This document shows, one piece after another, positions 36,030-43,751 of a DNA stretch of 64,000 bases (positions are counted from its first letter, which is position 1; the number at the start of each line of letters is the position of its first letter). The DNA is from Kitasatospora terrestris (GTDB lineage: Bacteria; Actinomycetota; Actinomycetes; Streptomycetales; Streptomycetaceae), in contig NZ_BAABIS010000001.1 of the NCBI RefSeq assembly GCF_039542905.1, forward strand, positions 4,464,001 through 4,528,000. The letters run 5' to 3'. The position numbers and the translations under genes are program-made. The notes below the pieces were generated by a model. That model was given only the letters and a program-made list of their open reading frames with translations, did not search any database and was not told where the DNA came from.

Positions 36030-37163
36030 ATGGGTGAGTACCAGTACTACGAGTTCCTGGCGATCGACCGGCCGCTGACCAGCGACGAGCAGGAGCAGCT
36101 GCGGGCGCTGTCCACCCGGGCCCGGATCACCGCGACCGGCTTCACCAACGAATATCAGTGGGGCAACTTCCGCGGCGACCCCAGGCGAATAGTGGAGCAG
36201 TACTACGACGCCCACCTCTACCTGGCCAACTGGGGCACCCGTCAGGTGATCCTGCGCCTGCCCAAGGGGCAGCTCCCGCTGCGGGCGCTGGAGCCGTACT
36301 GCTTCGACGAGTGCGTCGAGGCATGGACGACCGAGACCCACCTCTTCCTGGACCTGCGCAGCGAGGACGAGGGCGGGGACTGGGACGAGGGTGCCGAGGA
36401 CTCACTGGGTGCCATCGCCGGGGTTCGGGCCGAACTGGCCTCCGGAGACTACTGCGCTCTGTACCTCGCATGGCTGTCCGCCATCGGCGCCTGGGCACTC
36501 CAGGAGGACGACGAGGAGGCTTACCGGGCAGCGGTCGAGCCCCCGGTGCCGGCCGGGCTCGACCGGCTGACCGCACCGCAGCGGGCGCTCGCGGACTTCC
36601 TGCGAGTGGACGCCGATCTGCTGGCAGTCGCCGCCCGGGCCAGCCCGCCCGCTCCTGCGCCCCGGAAGAGGCCCGGGAAGATGGAACTGGCGCCGCTGAT
36701 CGCCGCACTTCCCGAGAAGGAGAAGAACGACCTCCTGTTGCGCCTCGCGCTGGGTGTTGAGCCTCACCTGGGAGCCGAACTTGTGCGCCGGCTGCGCGGC
36801 GAACCGTCTGCCGTGACTGTGCCGGGGCAGCGCTCCGCTGCGGAACTGCTGGACGCGGCGCACACGCGAGCCACCGAGCGCCGACAGCGTGCTGACCGGG
36901 TCCGAGCAGAGGCGCGGGCGACGAAGCTGACCGCCCTGGCCGCCGACGAAGAAGCGATCTGGCGCGAGGTCGAGAACTACGTCGCCCGTAAGCAGGCGGC
37001 CCGCTACGACACCGCCGTGGCACTCCTGGTCGAGCTCCGTGACGCCTGCGACCACATCGGGCGCGACCTCCAGTTTCGGCAGCGGCTGGCCGCGCTCCGT
37101 GACCAGCACCGGCACCTGCCAGGCCTGCTGCGCCGCCTCGACGATCGGGCGCTGCGGGGCTGA
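36030..37163 (+). CDS. Conserved hypothetical protein
   Basis: 377 aa, not recognised by function. The N-terminal half (GEYQYYEFLAIDRPLTSDEQ, RALSTRARITATGFTNEYQW) is a soluble alpha/beta region seen in other actinobacterial hypotheticals. The C-terminal half (AELLDAAHTRATERRQRADR...) is a charged helical or coiled-coil stretch. No membrane segment. Divergent from the Uma2 chimera, within the remnant island. Confidence 0.65.
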   Translation: MGEYQYYEFLAIDRPLTSDEQEQLRALSTRARITATGFTNEYQWGNFRGDPRRIVEQYYDAHLYLANWGTRQVILRLPKGQLPLRALEPYCFDECVEAWTTETHLFLDLRSEDEGGDWDEGAEDSLGAIAGVRAELASGDYCALYLAWLSAIGAWALQEDDEEAYRAAVEPPVPAGLDRLTAPQRALADFLRVDADLLAVAARASPPAPAPRKRPGKMELAPLIAALPEKEKNDLLLRLALGVEPHLGAELVRRLRGEPSAVTVPGQRSAAELLDAAHTRATERRQRADRVRAEARATKLTALAADEEAIWREVENYVARKQAARYDTAVALLVELRDACDHIGRDLQFRQRLAALRDQHRHLPGLLRRLDDRALRG

Positions 37164-37234
37164 CGCACGTTTTCCCTCGCGTGGGGCTCGCCAGGGAGAT
37201 CGGGTGGCTCTGGGTCGCGATCCAGCGACCGGAA

Positions 37235-37660
37235 TCAGTGCCCCTCGGTCCAGAACTGCTGGAGCCGCGCGATCGCCTGGGCCCTGTCCAGCGCGGCGAC
37301 CTGGTCCTCGGTGAGTCCGACGCGGTTGATCAGCATGTAGACCAGATCTACGGGAAGCGCCTCGCGTGGTGGCTCAGGCGTGCCTCGATCGGGAAGCGTG
37401 CCGTCCAGGACGCATGGCCAGAAGACATCCTCCGTCACGTCCAGCTGATCGCGGAGGATGTGTGCCCACATGCTCGCGCCGTACACGGTGCGGTCGACCG
37501 GATGTGACACCCGAGTGCGAAGGATCCGCCCATCGGGGAGCCCGAACTCATAGGTGATGTGGTGGGTGCCGGTGCGGCCTCGCGCGTCACGTACACGGTC
37601 CCAGCCTTCAACCTTGCAGAACTGCTCGTGTCGTTCGCGTGTCGGCTGAGGCCAGGTCAC
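37235..37660 (-). CDS. Putative toxin of a toxin-antitoxin pair
   Basis: 141 aa, starting at a GTG that overlaps the antitoxin stop (GTGA). A short all-alpha/beta protein with WPQPTRERHEQFCKVEGW and HHITYEFGLPDGRILRTRVSHP, resembling proteins annotated as cytotoxic translational repressors of RelE-like systems. An ATG at 37681 is an alternative start. No catalytic residue can be assigned. Confidence 0.6.
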   Translation of the reverse strand: MTWPQPTRERHEQFCKVEGWDRVRDARGRTGTHHITYEFGLPDGRILRTRVSHPVDRTVYGASMWAHILRDQLDVTEDVFWPCVLDGTLPDRGTPEPPREALPVDLVYMLINRVGLTEDQVAALDRAQAIARLQQFWTEGH

Positions 37661-38073
37661 TTCGCGACTCCGAGCAGCCAATCACGGAGCTGCGCGTCGT
37701 CGCTGAGACCGATCAACTGGACCAGGCCCCAGTTGTCGCGGTGGTTCGGAGCGCTCAGGAGCCGGTCCTGCCAGTCCTCCGCGTACTCGCGGAGCGCGTC
37801 GATCATCTCGTCGATGGCCTCATCGAACGTGCCGCCGTCCGCGGCGACCGGGAGGCCGGGGAAGAACACCGACCAGCCGCCGCCCTCTGCGACCACCTCG
37901 GCCTTGGACGGGCACAGCAGCGTGAGCGCGTGGCGCAGCCGTCCCGCGTCGACGACCGCCGCATATCCGGTGTCCCGGCGAACGGTCGCGATACGGCCCT
38001 GGCCCGCTGCGTCCAGCAGGTCCTTCAGATGTGCTCGGGCTTCTGTGTAGCTCTCGTAGTGGACCGCTGTCAT
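37657..38073 (-). CDS. Phd/YefM-like antitoxin
   Basis: 138 aa. The N-terminal Phd-type DNA-binding fold (YTEARAHLKDLLDAAGQG followed by VRRDTGYAAVVDAGRL) is followed by a HicB-like C-terminal region (FPGLPVAADGGTFDEAIDEM). First gene of the pair, as usual for Phd-type modules. The 9-bp repeats at 38117 upstream are the probable autoregulatory operator. Confidence 0.72.
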   Translation of the reverse strand: MTAVHYESYTEARAHLKDLLDAAGQGRIATVRRDTGYAAVVDAGRLRHALTLLCPSKAEVVAEGGGWSVFFPGLPVAADGGTFDEAIDEMIDALREYAEDWQDRLLSAPNHRDNWGLVQLIGLSDDAQLRDWLLGVAK

Positions 38074-38116
38074 GGGAAGCCTCCTCGTCCGAGAACCAGG
38101 ATCGCCCTCCGGGAGG

Positions 38117-38143
38117 AAGTACGTCAAGTACGTCAAGTACGTC
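38117..38143. repeat. Three tandem AAGTACGTC units upstream of the antitoxin gene
   Basis: Units at 38117, 38126 and 38135, continued by ACGTACTCG, so that GTACGT half-sites recur every 9 bp. Position 44-70 bp upstream of the antitoxin start fits a cooperative operator. Confidence 0.65.
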
Positions 38144-38210
38144 ACGTACTCGCTGGGGCTCGTGAGGGGAGTGACCGTCCGCTGCGCCGTTGGCGTCAAG
38201 CAACGCGAAA

Positions 38211-38304
38211 ATGCCCCCGAAGCGGGCTGCTTCGAGGGCATCGTGCCTGGTCAAGGCTGGTGGCCAGGGCCGGGGTCGAACCGGCGACCTTCCGCTTTTC
38301 AGGC
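38211..38304. other. attL of the AICE with adjoining hairpin
   Basis: 38260-38304 is a 45-bp perfect copy of 52722-52766, the 3' half of tRNA-Phe. A hairpin (ATGCCC..CGAAGC / GCTTCG.GGGCAT, 38211-38241) lies just left, echoing the other two att copies. Confidence 0.9.
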
Positions 38305-38387
38305 CGCGCAAGTAGCGGCTAGGTAGCGGCTCGGGCGGAGTTGAAGGTGCTCGACCGTCGTTCGTAGGTCTTCCCTGTGCGCCGCTG

Positions 38388-38411
38388 TTGGCATACGGGT
38401 TGGCATACGGG
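38388..38411. repeat. Tandem TTGGCATACGGG units at the left end of the AICE (integrase arm sites)
   Basis: Two perfect 12-bp units (38388-38399, 38400-38411), 84 bp inside attL. One variant, TTGGCGTACGGG, lies at 52639 inside the right end. On the circular form they flank the att core, as arm-type integrase sites do. A GTAGCGGCT pair also lies at 38310-38335. Confidence 0.6.
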
Positions 38412-38609
38412 TGGGGCACCTACCGCCGTGGTCGGATCGGAGGCGGGCAGGTCGCTACAGGTAGTCGCTTAGTGGCAGTGCAGCCCCATAGGCTGAGGGG
38501 AAGCGGCGGAGCGCGTAGGCTCGGCCGTCGACAGTTTCGGATATGGCCATGACAAGTCCCTGTGCGTCACGCCGCACGTCGCTGCCCGCTCTTGAAAGGC
38601 CCTCGCTCG

Positions 38610-38978
38610 ATGGCTCAGATCGCCGAATCGTCGGCAAGTGGACCGCCGTCGACCCTTTTCCACTTCACGACCGAGCGGAGTATGCAGGCGATCTTGGCTA
38701 GCGAGGAACTCTGGCCGTCACTAAAGAGCGAGAATCCGCGAGATGCCCTCTATGGGAATGGGCAATACCTTACGGACATCCCGCCCGGAAAGGTCTCTCC
38801 TTCCGTCCTTTCGTACGCTCTTGTCAGGCTTCCTTTTGCCGGTCGTAGATTCACGCACTACGTTGAGATTGATGTGACCGGTCTAGAGGTAAAGCCGTGT
38901 CGCGAAAGTGTGTATCTCGTCGAAGGGGATTATCCCCTGGGTCTTAGCGGGCGGATCAAGAACAGCGGGGTGGCGTAA
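38610..38978 (+). CDS. HYD1-type ADP-ribosyltransferase toxin
   Basis: 122 aa. FHFTTERSMQAILASEELWP and ALYGNGQYLTDIPPG match the HYD1-signature ART fold of polymorphic toxins (conserved H-F-T, Y-G-x-G-x-Y-x-T-D). No signal peptide and no trafficking domain, so it is a bare catalytic domain or an orphan effector. Noticeably A/T-richer than its surroundings. Followed after 2 bp by a DUF6881-like gene. Target unknown. Confidence 0.72.
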   Translation: MAQIAESSASGPPSTLFHFTTERSMQAILASEELWPSLKSENPRDALYGNGQYLTDIPPGKVSPSVLSYALVRLPFAGRRFTHYVEIDVTGLEVKPCRESVYLVEGDYPLGLSGRIKNSGVA

Positions 38979-38980
38979 TC

Positions 38981-39595
38981 GTGCAGTATCTTAAGGTCCT
39001 GTGGCGGCATGACTCGAACGACGAGCCGATCGTTATTCTGAGCGAGATCGGCGAAGATGGATACGAGCGACGCAAGGTAGAGATGTTTCGAGATGGGTCG
39101 GTTGGTTTTGCCGATTCATCGCAGTCTCTGGGTGGGACGCTTCTGGGCGAAGTTCCTGTGCCTTCACTGGCCGAAATTAATTCAATGGGCGAGTTCTATG
39201 CGCGCCGAATCGAACGGAAGACTTTCGAAAGCGCTTGGCGGCGCGTCGCTGCGCCTCGTGCTCCCCTAAAGAAGGCGAGAGGGGGGACTCGTCAGGGGCG
39301 GTCGGGGAATTCACTTGGCGGCTATAGAATCCAAAATAGTCAGCCCGTAAAGTATCAGGTGGAGGAGGTGTCGGGCGGGTCCTGGGTCCTCACGCGCCTG
39401 ACTTCACGGGCTGGGTATGGCATGCGGAGATCAACAGGCGACCCCTATAGTGCCATGCGTATGCTGCGCACCAACAAGCGAATCACAGTCTCGGAAATTG
39501 ACCTGCTCCTGGGCAATCATGGCCCGCTACCGATTCACAGAGCCGGGCGCGGGCGTGCGCATTCTGGTGGTATTGATTCCAGGAGTAATGCATAG
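38981..39595 (+). CDS. Probable immunity protein (DUF6881-like) with an odd C-terminal extension
   Basis: 204 aa from GTG. Residues 1-90 (LKVLWRHDSNDEPIVILSEI, RKVEMFRDGSVGFAD, PSLAEINSMGEFYARRI) match the DUF6881 family commonly next to HYD1 toxins. The basic extension after residue 92 is not part of the family and ends in unstructured RAGRGRAHSGG. A lost stop or a fusion is likely. A/T-rich like the toxin gene. Confidence 0.62.
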   Translation: MQYLKVLWRHDSNDEPIVILSEIGEDGYERRKVEMFRDGSVGFADSSQSLGGTLLGEVPVPSLAEINSMGEFYARRIERKTFESAWRRVAAPRAPLKKARGGTRQGRSGNSLGGYRIQNSQPVKYQVEEVSGGSWVLTRLTSRAGYGMRRSTGDPYSAMRMLRTNKRITVSEIDLLLGNHGPLPIHRAGRGRAHSGGIDSRSNA

Positions 39596-39641
39596 ATGTG
39601 GCTGGGCGGTATGGCGTGACTTGGGGTTTTGGATAACCGGT

Positions 39642-40337
39642 CTATTCGGGTCGCGGCATAACGTCTGCGATAATCTGCATGGACTCGACGACAAAAATTG
39701 CGCCAGCAGCGGCTAGGCGTGCTTCTTTGCCTGGCTTGTTGGCGTATCCGATTGTTGGCACATTTGCGGCGTCTCCAGCCTCAACATCCCGCACGGCATC
39801 CCCAATAAAAATGCACTCTTCCGGCTTGCTGCGCGCCGCGTTCATGGCTTCTAGGAGGAGTCGTGGGCTCGGCTTCATTGATGATGGGTCGCCTGGTGTG
39901 CGGCCATAGACGCCTGTCACATAGCAGTTAAGCCCCTGGCGGTCCAGGTACTCCTCGATCGCCGTGCCAGCATTATTGCTGACTATCGAAACCAAACGGC
40001 CAGACTCGGCGCAGGCGCGGAGAACCGATTCACCCCCCGGATTTGGGCGGCCAATCCGTGTGGCTTTCGTCTCAAGCAGTGCAAGCTCACTGTCCATTGT
40101 CGCTGTAAGGTCTGGGCGGGACGCTGCGATTAGGCGAAGTAGGGCAAGGGGGTCAGTCTCGTCCGCCAGGCTGTCCGTGCCTTGGACGCCGGCATCGACC
40201 ATGCCGAGGCGGAGGCGTCGTGCGATTTCCGGCGCCGGCATGCCCGCGAAGACTGAGCAGACTGGGCCGTCGAAGTCGAGCAGGACATGCTTTACCGGGC
40301 GAAGCACGTCCTTGAGCGACGGGGCGGCGCCGGTCAT
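39642..40337 (-). CDS. HAD-superfamily hydrolase
   Basis: 231 aa. HAD motifs I (LLDFDGPV, nucleophile and acid Asp), II (VSIVSNNAG), III (Lys in MKPSPRLLLEAM) and IV (FIGDAVRDVEAGD), with a helical cap: phosphoglycolate-phosphatase-like. Its ATG overlaps the GntR stop (ATGA). GntR-HAD pairs recur in streptomycete elements; the phosphatase substrate is unknown. Confidence 0.85.
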   Translation of the reverse strand: MTGAAPSLKDVLRPVKHVLLDFDGPVCSVFAGMPAPEIARRLRLGMVDAGVQGTDSLADETDPLALLRLIAASRPDLTATMDSELALLETKATRIGRPNPGGESVLRACAESGRLVSIVSNNAGTAIEEYLDRQGLNCYVTGVYGRTPGDPSSMKPSPRLLLEAMNAARSKPEECIFIGDAVRDVEAGDAANVPTIGYANKPGKEARLAAAGAIFVVESMQIIADVMPRPE

Positions 40338-41182
40338 GGCTGACGCTCGTAGGCGATCGTGGACCAGACGCTGTCGAACCACATCTGTGCCTGCTGGACG
40401 TACTGCGAGCCGAGTGAGGCATCGTCTGGTCCGGCTGCGTGGTGGAACAGGGTGGTGTCCTTGCCGGTGACGTCGTAGAACGTGTGATCGTTACCGTTGA
40501 TCGCCACCGTCCGCTCTCGGAGCGGGTAGAACCCGAAGAACGCCTCCGAGCGGTTCAGGATGTAGAGCTTGAAGAGGCTAGATGCCCGGTGCACCTTCAC
40601 CTGGACCGTGGCGTTCTGCACGAGACCAAGTTCCGCCAGCATTTCGACTGAGTGGGCGATGCCGCCGGCGTTGGTCAGCGCGATGCTCCGGGCTCGCTCC
40701 CGGAGAGCCGGTTCGTCTTTGAGGCCTTCCACCAGCACGGGCACGGCCATGGGCCCATCGGTGTCCGGCAGCAGAAGACGCACGGTGATGGACTCCGGGG
40801 CGAGCCTGCCGGAGCGGACCTTGTCCAGCGGTTCCTGTAGGGCGTTGTGAAGGGTCTCGCTGGAGAAGCCGGCGAAGTCCAACGTCACCTGCTTCTGCTC
40901 GAAGGCTGCTTCGAGGTGCGGTCGAAGGCCAACCGGCCGTGACGTGCGCTCGCGCACGAAGGACCCGCTGCCCTGGCGGGTCACGATCAGTCCCTCAGTC
41001 CTGAGTAGGTCGAGGGCCTTGTCGATCGTGCCTCGTGCCACACCGAAGTGCTTGGCGAGTTCGGGACCGGACGGAAGCTTGTCGCCGGTTTCGAAGCCGG
41101 GCTTCTTCGTGAGGATCGAGGCCCGCAAAGAGCTGCTGACCTGCTGATACGGCGGGCGGGAGTCATCCGGGTCAAGGCTCAT
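40334..41182 (-). CDS. GntR-family transcriptional regulator of the AICE
   Basis: 282 aa. N-terminal winged helix: PPYQQVSSSLRASILTKK, DKLPSGPELAKHFGVARGTI and IVTRQGSGSFV. The C-terminal part is not a clear UTRA domain. An ATG at 41191 is an alternative start. Comparable in place to KorSA of pSAM2, which silences transfer and replication genes. The palindrome in the divergent promoter at 41236 is its likely target. Confidence 0.82.
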   Translation of the reverse strand: MSLDPDDSRPPYQQVSSSLRASILTKKPGFETGDKLPSGPELAKHFGVARGTIDKALDLLRTEGLIVTRQGSGSFVRERTSRPVGLRPHLEAAFEQKQVTLDFAGFSSETLHNALQEPLDKVRSGRLAPESITVRLLLPDTDGPMAVPVLVEGLKDEPALRERARSIALTNAGGIAHSVEMLAELGLVQNATVQVKVHRASSLFKLYILNRSEAFFGFYPLRERTVAINGNDHTFYDVTGKDTTLFHHAAGPDDASLGSQYVQQAQMWFDSVWSTIAYERQP

Positions 41183-41232
41183 GTCACCCATGCTAGGGCA
41201 GGTGCCCAACATGCGCGAGAAACCCAACTGTC

Positions 41233-41261
41233 TTGACCTGCCTAGGCAGGTTGTCTATGTT
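41233..41261 (+). promoter_or_regulatory. Rightward promoter overlapped by a 16-bp palindrome
   Basis: -35 TTGACC (41233-41238), a 17-bp spacer and -10 TATGTT (41256-41261). The palindrome ACCTGCCTAGGCAGGT (41236-41251) covers the -35 and spacer, an ideal repressor position, presumably for the divergent GntR protein. It drives the transfer operon. Confidence 0.7.
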
Positions 41262-41703
41262 GAGTGTGTCGCAACCGGGGATGCGGGAGCGGCAAAGAGG
41301 GGCCTTCTTTGGGCTGCTCCAACATGCGCAATCTCAGCCCCGCGAATGGGCGGCTACTGCCGCGCCCAGGGGCAGGAGCCCTCGCAAGTGATGAGGGGGA
41401 GGCACCCGGGCGCCTTGTCAGTCCCGGAGGGCAGAGATCGAAAGATCAGCCGTCCAGGCCTATGCGGGGAGCGCGCTCCCCGAGAGGACGGCACTGCGGG
41501 CTTGCGCCACCACGGTGGCCGCGGGCTCGCCTTCATGAACGAGTGACTTTGGTGACCGACCCGCCCTCTCATGGGGCGGGTCGAGATCCATGGCTACTTG
41601 TACATGGCGAGTTGCCTGGGTCCATGAGAACGGGCCGCCGCGCTCCGGCCAAGGATCGCGCGGCGGCCCTCGGGCCCACCCCCTTCTAGGAAGAGGTAGA
41701 CCC
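41262..41703 (+). other. Long untranslated leader of the transfer operon
   Basis: About 440 bp without a convincing gene. It contains the hairpin ACCCGCCC / GGGCGGGT near 41558-41582, which could attenuate transcription or hold a small RNA. Open frames here lack RBS and coding-like composition. Confidence 0.4.
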
Positions 41704-41985
41704 GTGAAGTCGATTGTTGCAGGCCAGCACGCCGCGAACCCGGATGAGTTCGCGGAGCTGGCATTGGGAGTGGACTCGGAGCTGTTCGCCGGCGTGGCCG
41801 GTGAGACCGCCACCGAGTACCGGGTCCGGATGGATGCGGCGCTGGACGTGCTGGCGGACCTGCGCAGGGAGGACCCGGATCTGGCCGCCTACGCCGAGCG
41901 CCTGATGACCCAGGTCCCGCGGCCGCTGCACACCGCCCGCCGCACCGCGGTCGGCCGTGCTGTGCGGCTGGGGGTGGCGGCGTGA
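41704..41985 (+). CDS. Small AICE protein of unknown function
   Basis: 93 aa, GTG start after GGAAGAGG. Helical and acidic (ANPDEFAELALGVDSELFAG, TATEYRVRMDAALDVLADL), no membrane segment. First gene of the transfer operon and GTGA-coupled to the DUF2637 gene. Homologues occur at this place in related elements; role unknown. Confidence 0.7.
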   Translation: MKSIVAGQHAANPDEFAELALGVDSELFAGVAGETATEYRVRMDAALDVLADLRREDPDLAAYAERLMTQVPRPLHTARRTAVGRAVRLGVAA

Positions 41986-43019
41986 GCCGGCGGGCGAAGT
42001 TCTCGATGGTCGCCGCGCTGCTGGTGGTCGTCGCCATGGCGTTCCGGGTGTCGTGGAACGCGCTGAAGGACGTGGCCCACGCGGTCGGGGCCGACTGGTT
42101 GGCTGCCGACCTCTATCCGCTGGTGGTGGACGGGCTGATGGCGCTGGCCCTGATCGCGGCGCTGGTGCTGACCGGTCGGGACCGCAGGTTCGCGCTGTGG
42201 GTGCTGGGCGGCTACACCCTCGCCTCGCTGGTGCTCAACTACGTGCACGGCCTGGTGCCCGGACTGCACGATGGCGGTCGGGTCCGACTCGCGGTCTGGC
42301 CGCCCGCGCACTACGCGCTGGTGCTGCTCGCGTCGTGCCTGCCGGTCGGCTCGATCTTCTTCGGCTCCGACCTGGTGGCGAAGGTCCTCCACCACAAGCC
42401 CGAATCGTCACAAAAAACCCAGACCGCAGTAAACCGGTCGGGGTCTGACCTGGCCGGATCGGCCGATCCGGACGGGTTCGAGTCGGTGTACGAGTCGGCC
42501 GATCCCGCGCCGGTCGCGGAGCCGACTCCGGTAGTCGCCGAGGCTGTGCCGGTCCGGTCGGTGCGGGCTGTTGCTGCGGCGGGGAGTCGGCCGCGTCGGG
42601 CGACCGGTGCGGTGCCGAAGTCGGCCCGCACGAGGGTGCCGGCCCGCAGCGAGGACGACCTGTTGGCCGAGGCCCGATCGGTGGCGTATCGCTGGTCGGA
42701 TGCGGAGCTGACCGCCGATCGGATCCGCACCACGCTCCGCACCTCCCCGGCCCGCGCCCGGATGCTGCGCGACACGCTCAAGGCCGAGCGCGCCGCCGAC
42801 AGCCGGCATCTGACGGGCCCGCTCGCGCCGGCCGTCCTCGACCAGTACCAGGCCGCCCGAGGCGGAGCCGACACCGCGCTCACCACCGCCGTCACCCTGG
42901 CCGCCATCGACTACGACACCGCCCACCCAGGTGAGCCGAGCGCCATGGACCAGCTCCGGGCCCTTGACGACCGGCCGGACGCCCTCATCGAGCCCACCGA
43001 CGAGGAGAAGGCATCGTGA
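41982..43019 (+). CDS. DUF2637 membrane protein of AICE
   Basis: 345 aa. About four transmembrane segments in the first 130 residues (MVAALLVVVAMAFRVSW, VVDGLMALALIAALVLTG, WVLGGYTLASLVLNYVHG, HYALVLLASCLPVGSIFFG), then a long charged cytoplasmic part ending in a helix-turn-helix-like ELTADRIRTTLRTSPARARM. Typical DUF2637 protein of conjugative elements, thought to help spread or replication control. Confidence 0.82.
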   Translation: MSRRAKFSMVAALLVVVAMAFRVSWNALKDVAHAVGADWLAADLYPLVVDGLMALALIAALVLTGRDRRFALWVLGGYTLASLVLNYVHGLVPGLHDGGRVRLAVWPPAHYALVLLASCLPVGSIFFGSDLVAKVLHHKPESSQKTQTAVNRSGSDLAGSADPDGFESVYESADPAPVAEPTPVVAEAVPVRSVRAVAAAGSRPRRATGAVPKSARTRVPARSEDDLLAEARSVAYRWSDAELTADRIRTTLRTSPARARMLRDTLKAERAADSRHLTGPLAPAVLDQYQAARGGADTALTTAVTLAAIDYDTAHPGEPSAMDQLRALDDRPDALIEPTDEEKAS

Positions 43020-43354
43020 TCACCCGCACCGCCGCCGAGCAGATCAACGCCGCCCGTGTGCTGGTGACCATGGCCGCCGTGTTCCGCGACCTGCCGGCCC
43101 CGGCGCCTCGACTGGAGCGTCTCCCCAAGAGCGCCTCCAGCGCCGAGTTCACGTGGGGCGTCTCTCTCGCCCTGCACGACGGCCTCGGGCACTTCGAGCA
43201 GTGGCGCGAGGCCCTGGGCCTGGACCCCGCCGCCGTGCGCGCCAGCCTGGACGAGGACTACACGAACTGGCTGGAGGTCTCCGGCGAGTGGTCCGGAGTC
43301 CCGGTGCAGGTCATCGGCTACTTCCGATTCACCGACCCCGCGCCGGCCGAATGA
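43016..43354 (+). CDS. Small AICE hypothetical
   Basis: 112 aa, GTGA overlap with the gene before and ATGA with the gene after. N-terminal helix TAAEQINAARVLVTMAAVF, then a beta-like stretch GVPVQVIGYFRFTD. Not recognised; coupling indicates co-expression in the transfer operon. Confidence 0.65.
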   Translation: MITRTAAEQINAARVLVTMAAVFRDLPAPAPRLERLPKSASSAEFTWGVSLALHDGLGHFEQWREALGLDPAAVRASLDEDYTNWLEVSGEWSGVPVQVIGYFRFTDPAPAE

Positions 43355-43725
43355 GCCGCCCCCGGTTCTGGGACCCGCACGGGGAGCGGTTCGGCATCCC
43401 CACGTTCCCATGGCGGATGGCCCCGGACGGCTACTTCACCCGCCGACAGCTCCGTGCCCGGGGCCTGCGGCCGAACGGCCAACCCGTTGCGGCCCAGATC
43501 CTGTGGCGCTCCCGCAAGTCGAAGGACGTGCGGGCCGCGTTCCTGTACCGGCCCGAACTCGCCGCCCCCGTACGCCCCATGACCGATGCCCGGCACCGCG
43601 CCCTCGCCGCCGCGAACCGGGCCCGCCGCCTGTGCCCGGACTGCGGGCGCGACGCGGGCTACGTCCTCCCGGCCCACCTGGGCTGCTGCCTGAACTGCCA
43701 CGACGGCGAACGGATCGCCGCCTGA
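43351..43725 (+). CDS. RRQRL-motif zinc-binding protein
   Basis: 124 aa. YFTRRQLRARGLRP carries the RRQ-L-type motif and CPDCGRDAGYVLPAHLGCC the zinc-ribbon cysteines. This small family is nearly confined to actinomycete mobile elements and is probably nucleic-acid binding. ATGA start overlap. Confidence 0.78.
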   Translation: MSRPRFWDPHGERFGIPTFPWRMAPDGYFTRRQLRARGLRPNGQPVAAQILWRSRKSKDVRAAFLYRPELAAPVRPMTDARHRALAAANRARRLCPDCGRDAGYVLPAHLGCCLNCHDGERIAA

Positions 43726-43751
43726 CCCGCGAGAACTGGGGGAACCAACTC

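Larger units (their letters stand above)
35234..38304. mobile_element. Remnant genomic island between two tRNA-Phe att copies
   Basis: About 3 kb bounded by the degenerate att at 35234 and the perfect att at 38260. It carries a chimeric Uma2 gene, a conserved hypothetical and a toxin-antitoxin pair, but no integrase. It looks like the residue of an older element at the same tRNA. Confidence 0.65.

Noticed and set aside
38455..38637. A 60-codon leftward frame at the AICE left end
   Set aside because: No RBS, no recognised family and it overlaps the toxin upstream region. The last 31 codons look faintly protein-like but cannot be supported.
41264..41689. A 141-codon rightward frame in the transfer leader
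   Set aside because: No RBS and the composition is not gene-like; treated as untranslated leader.
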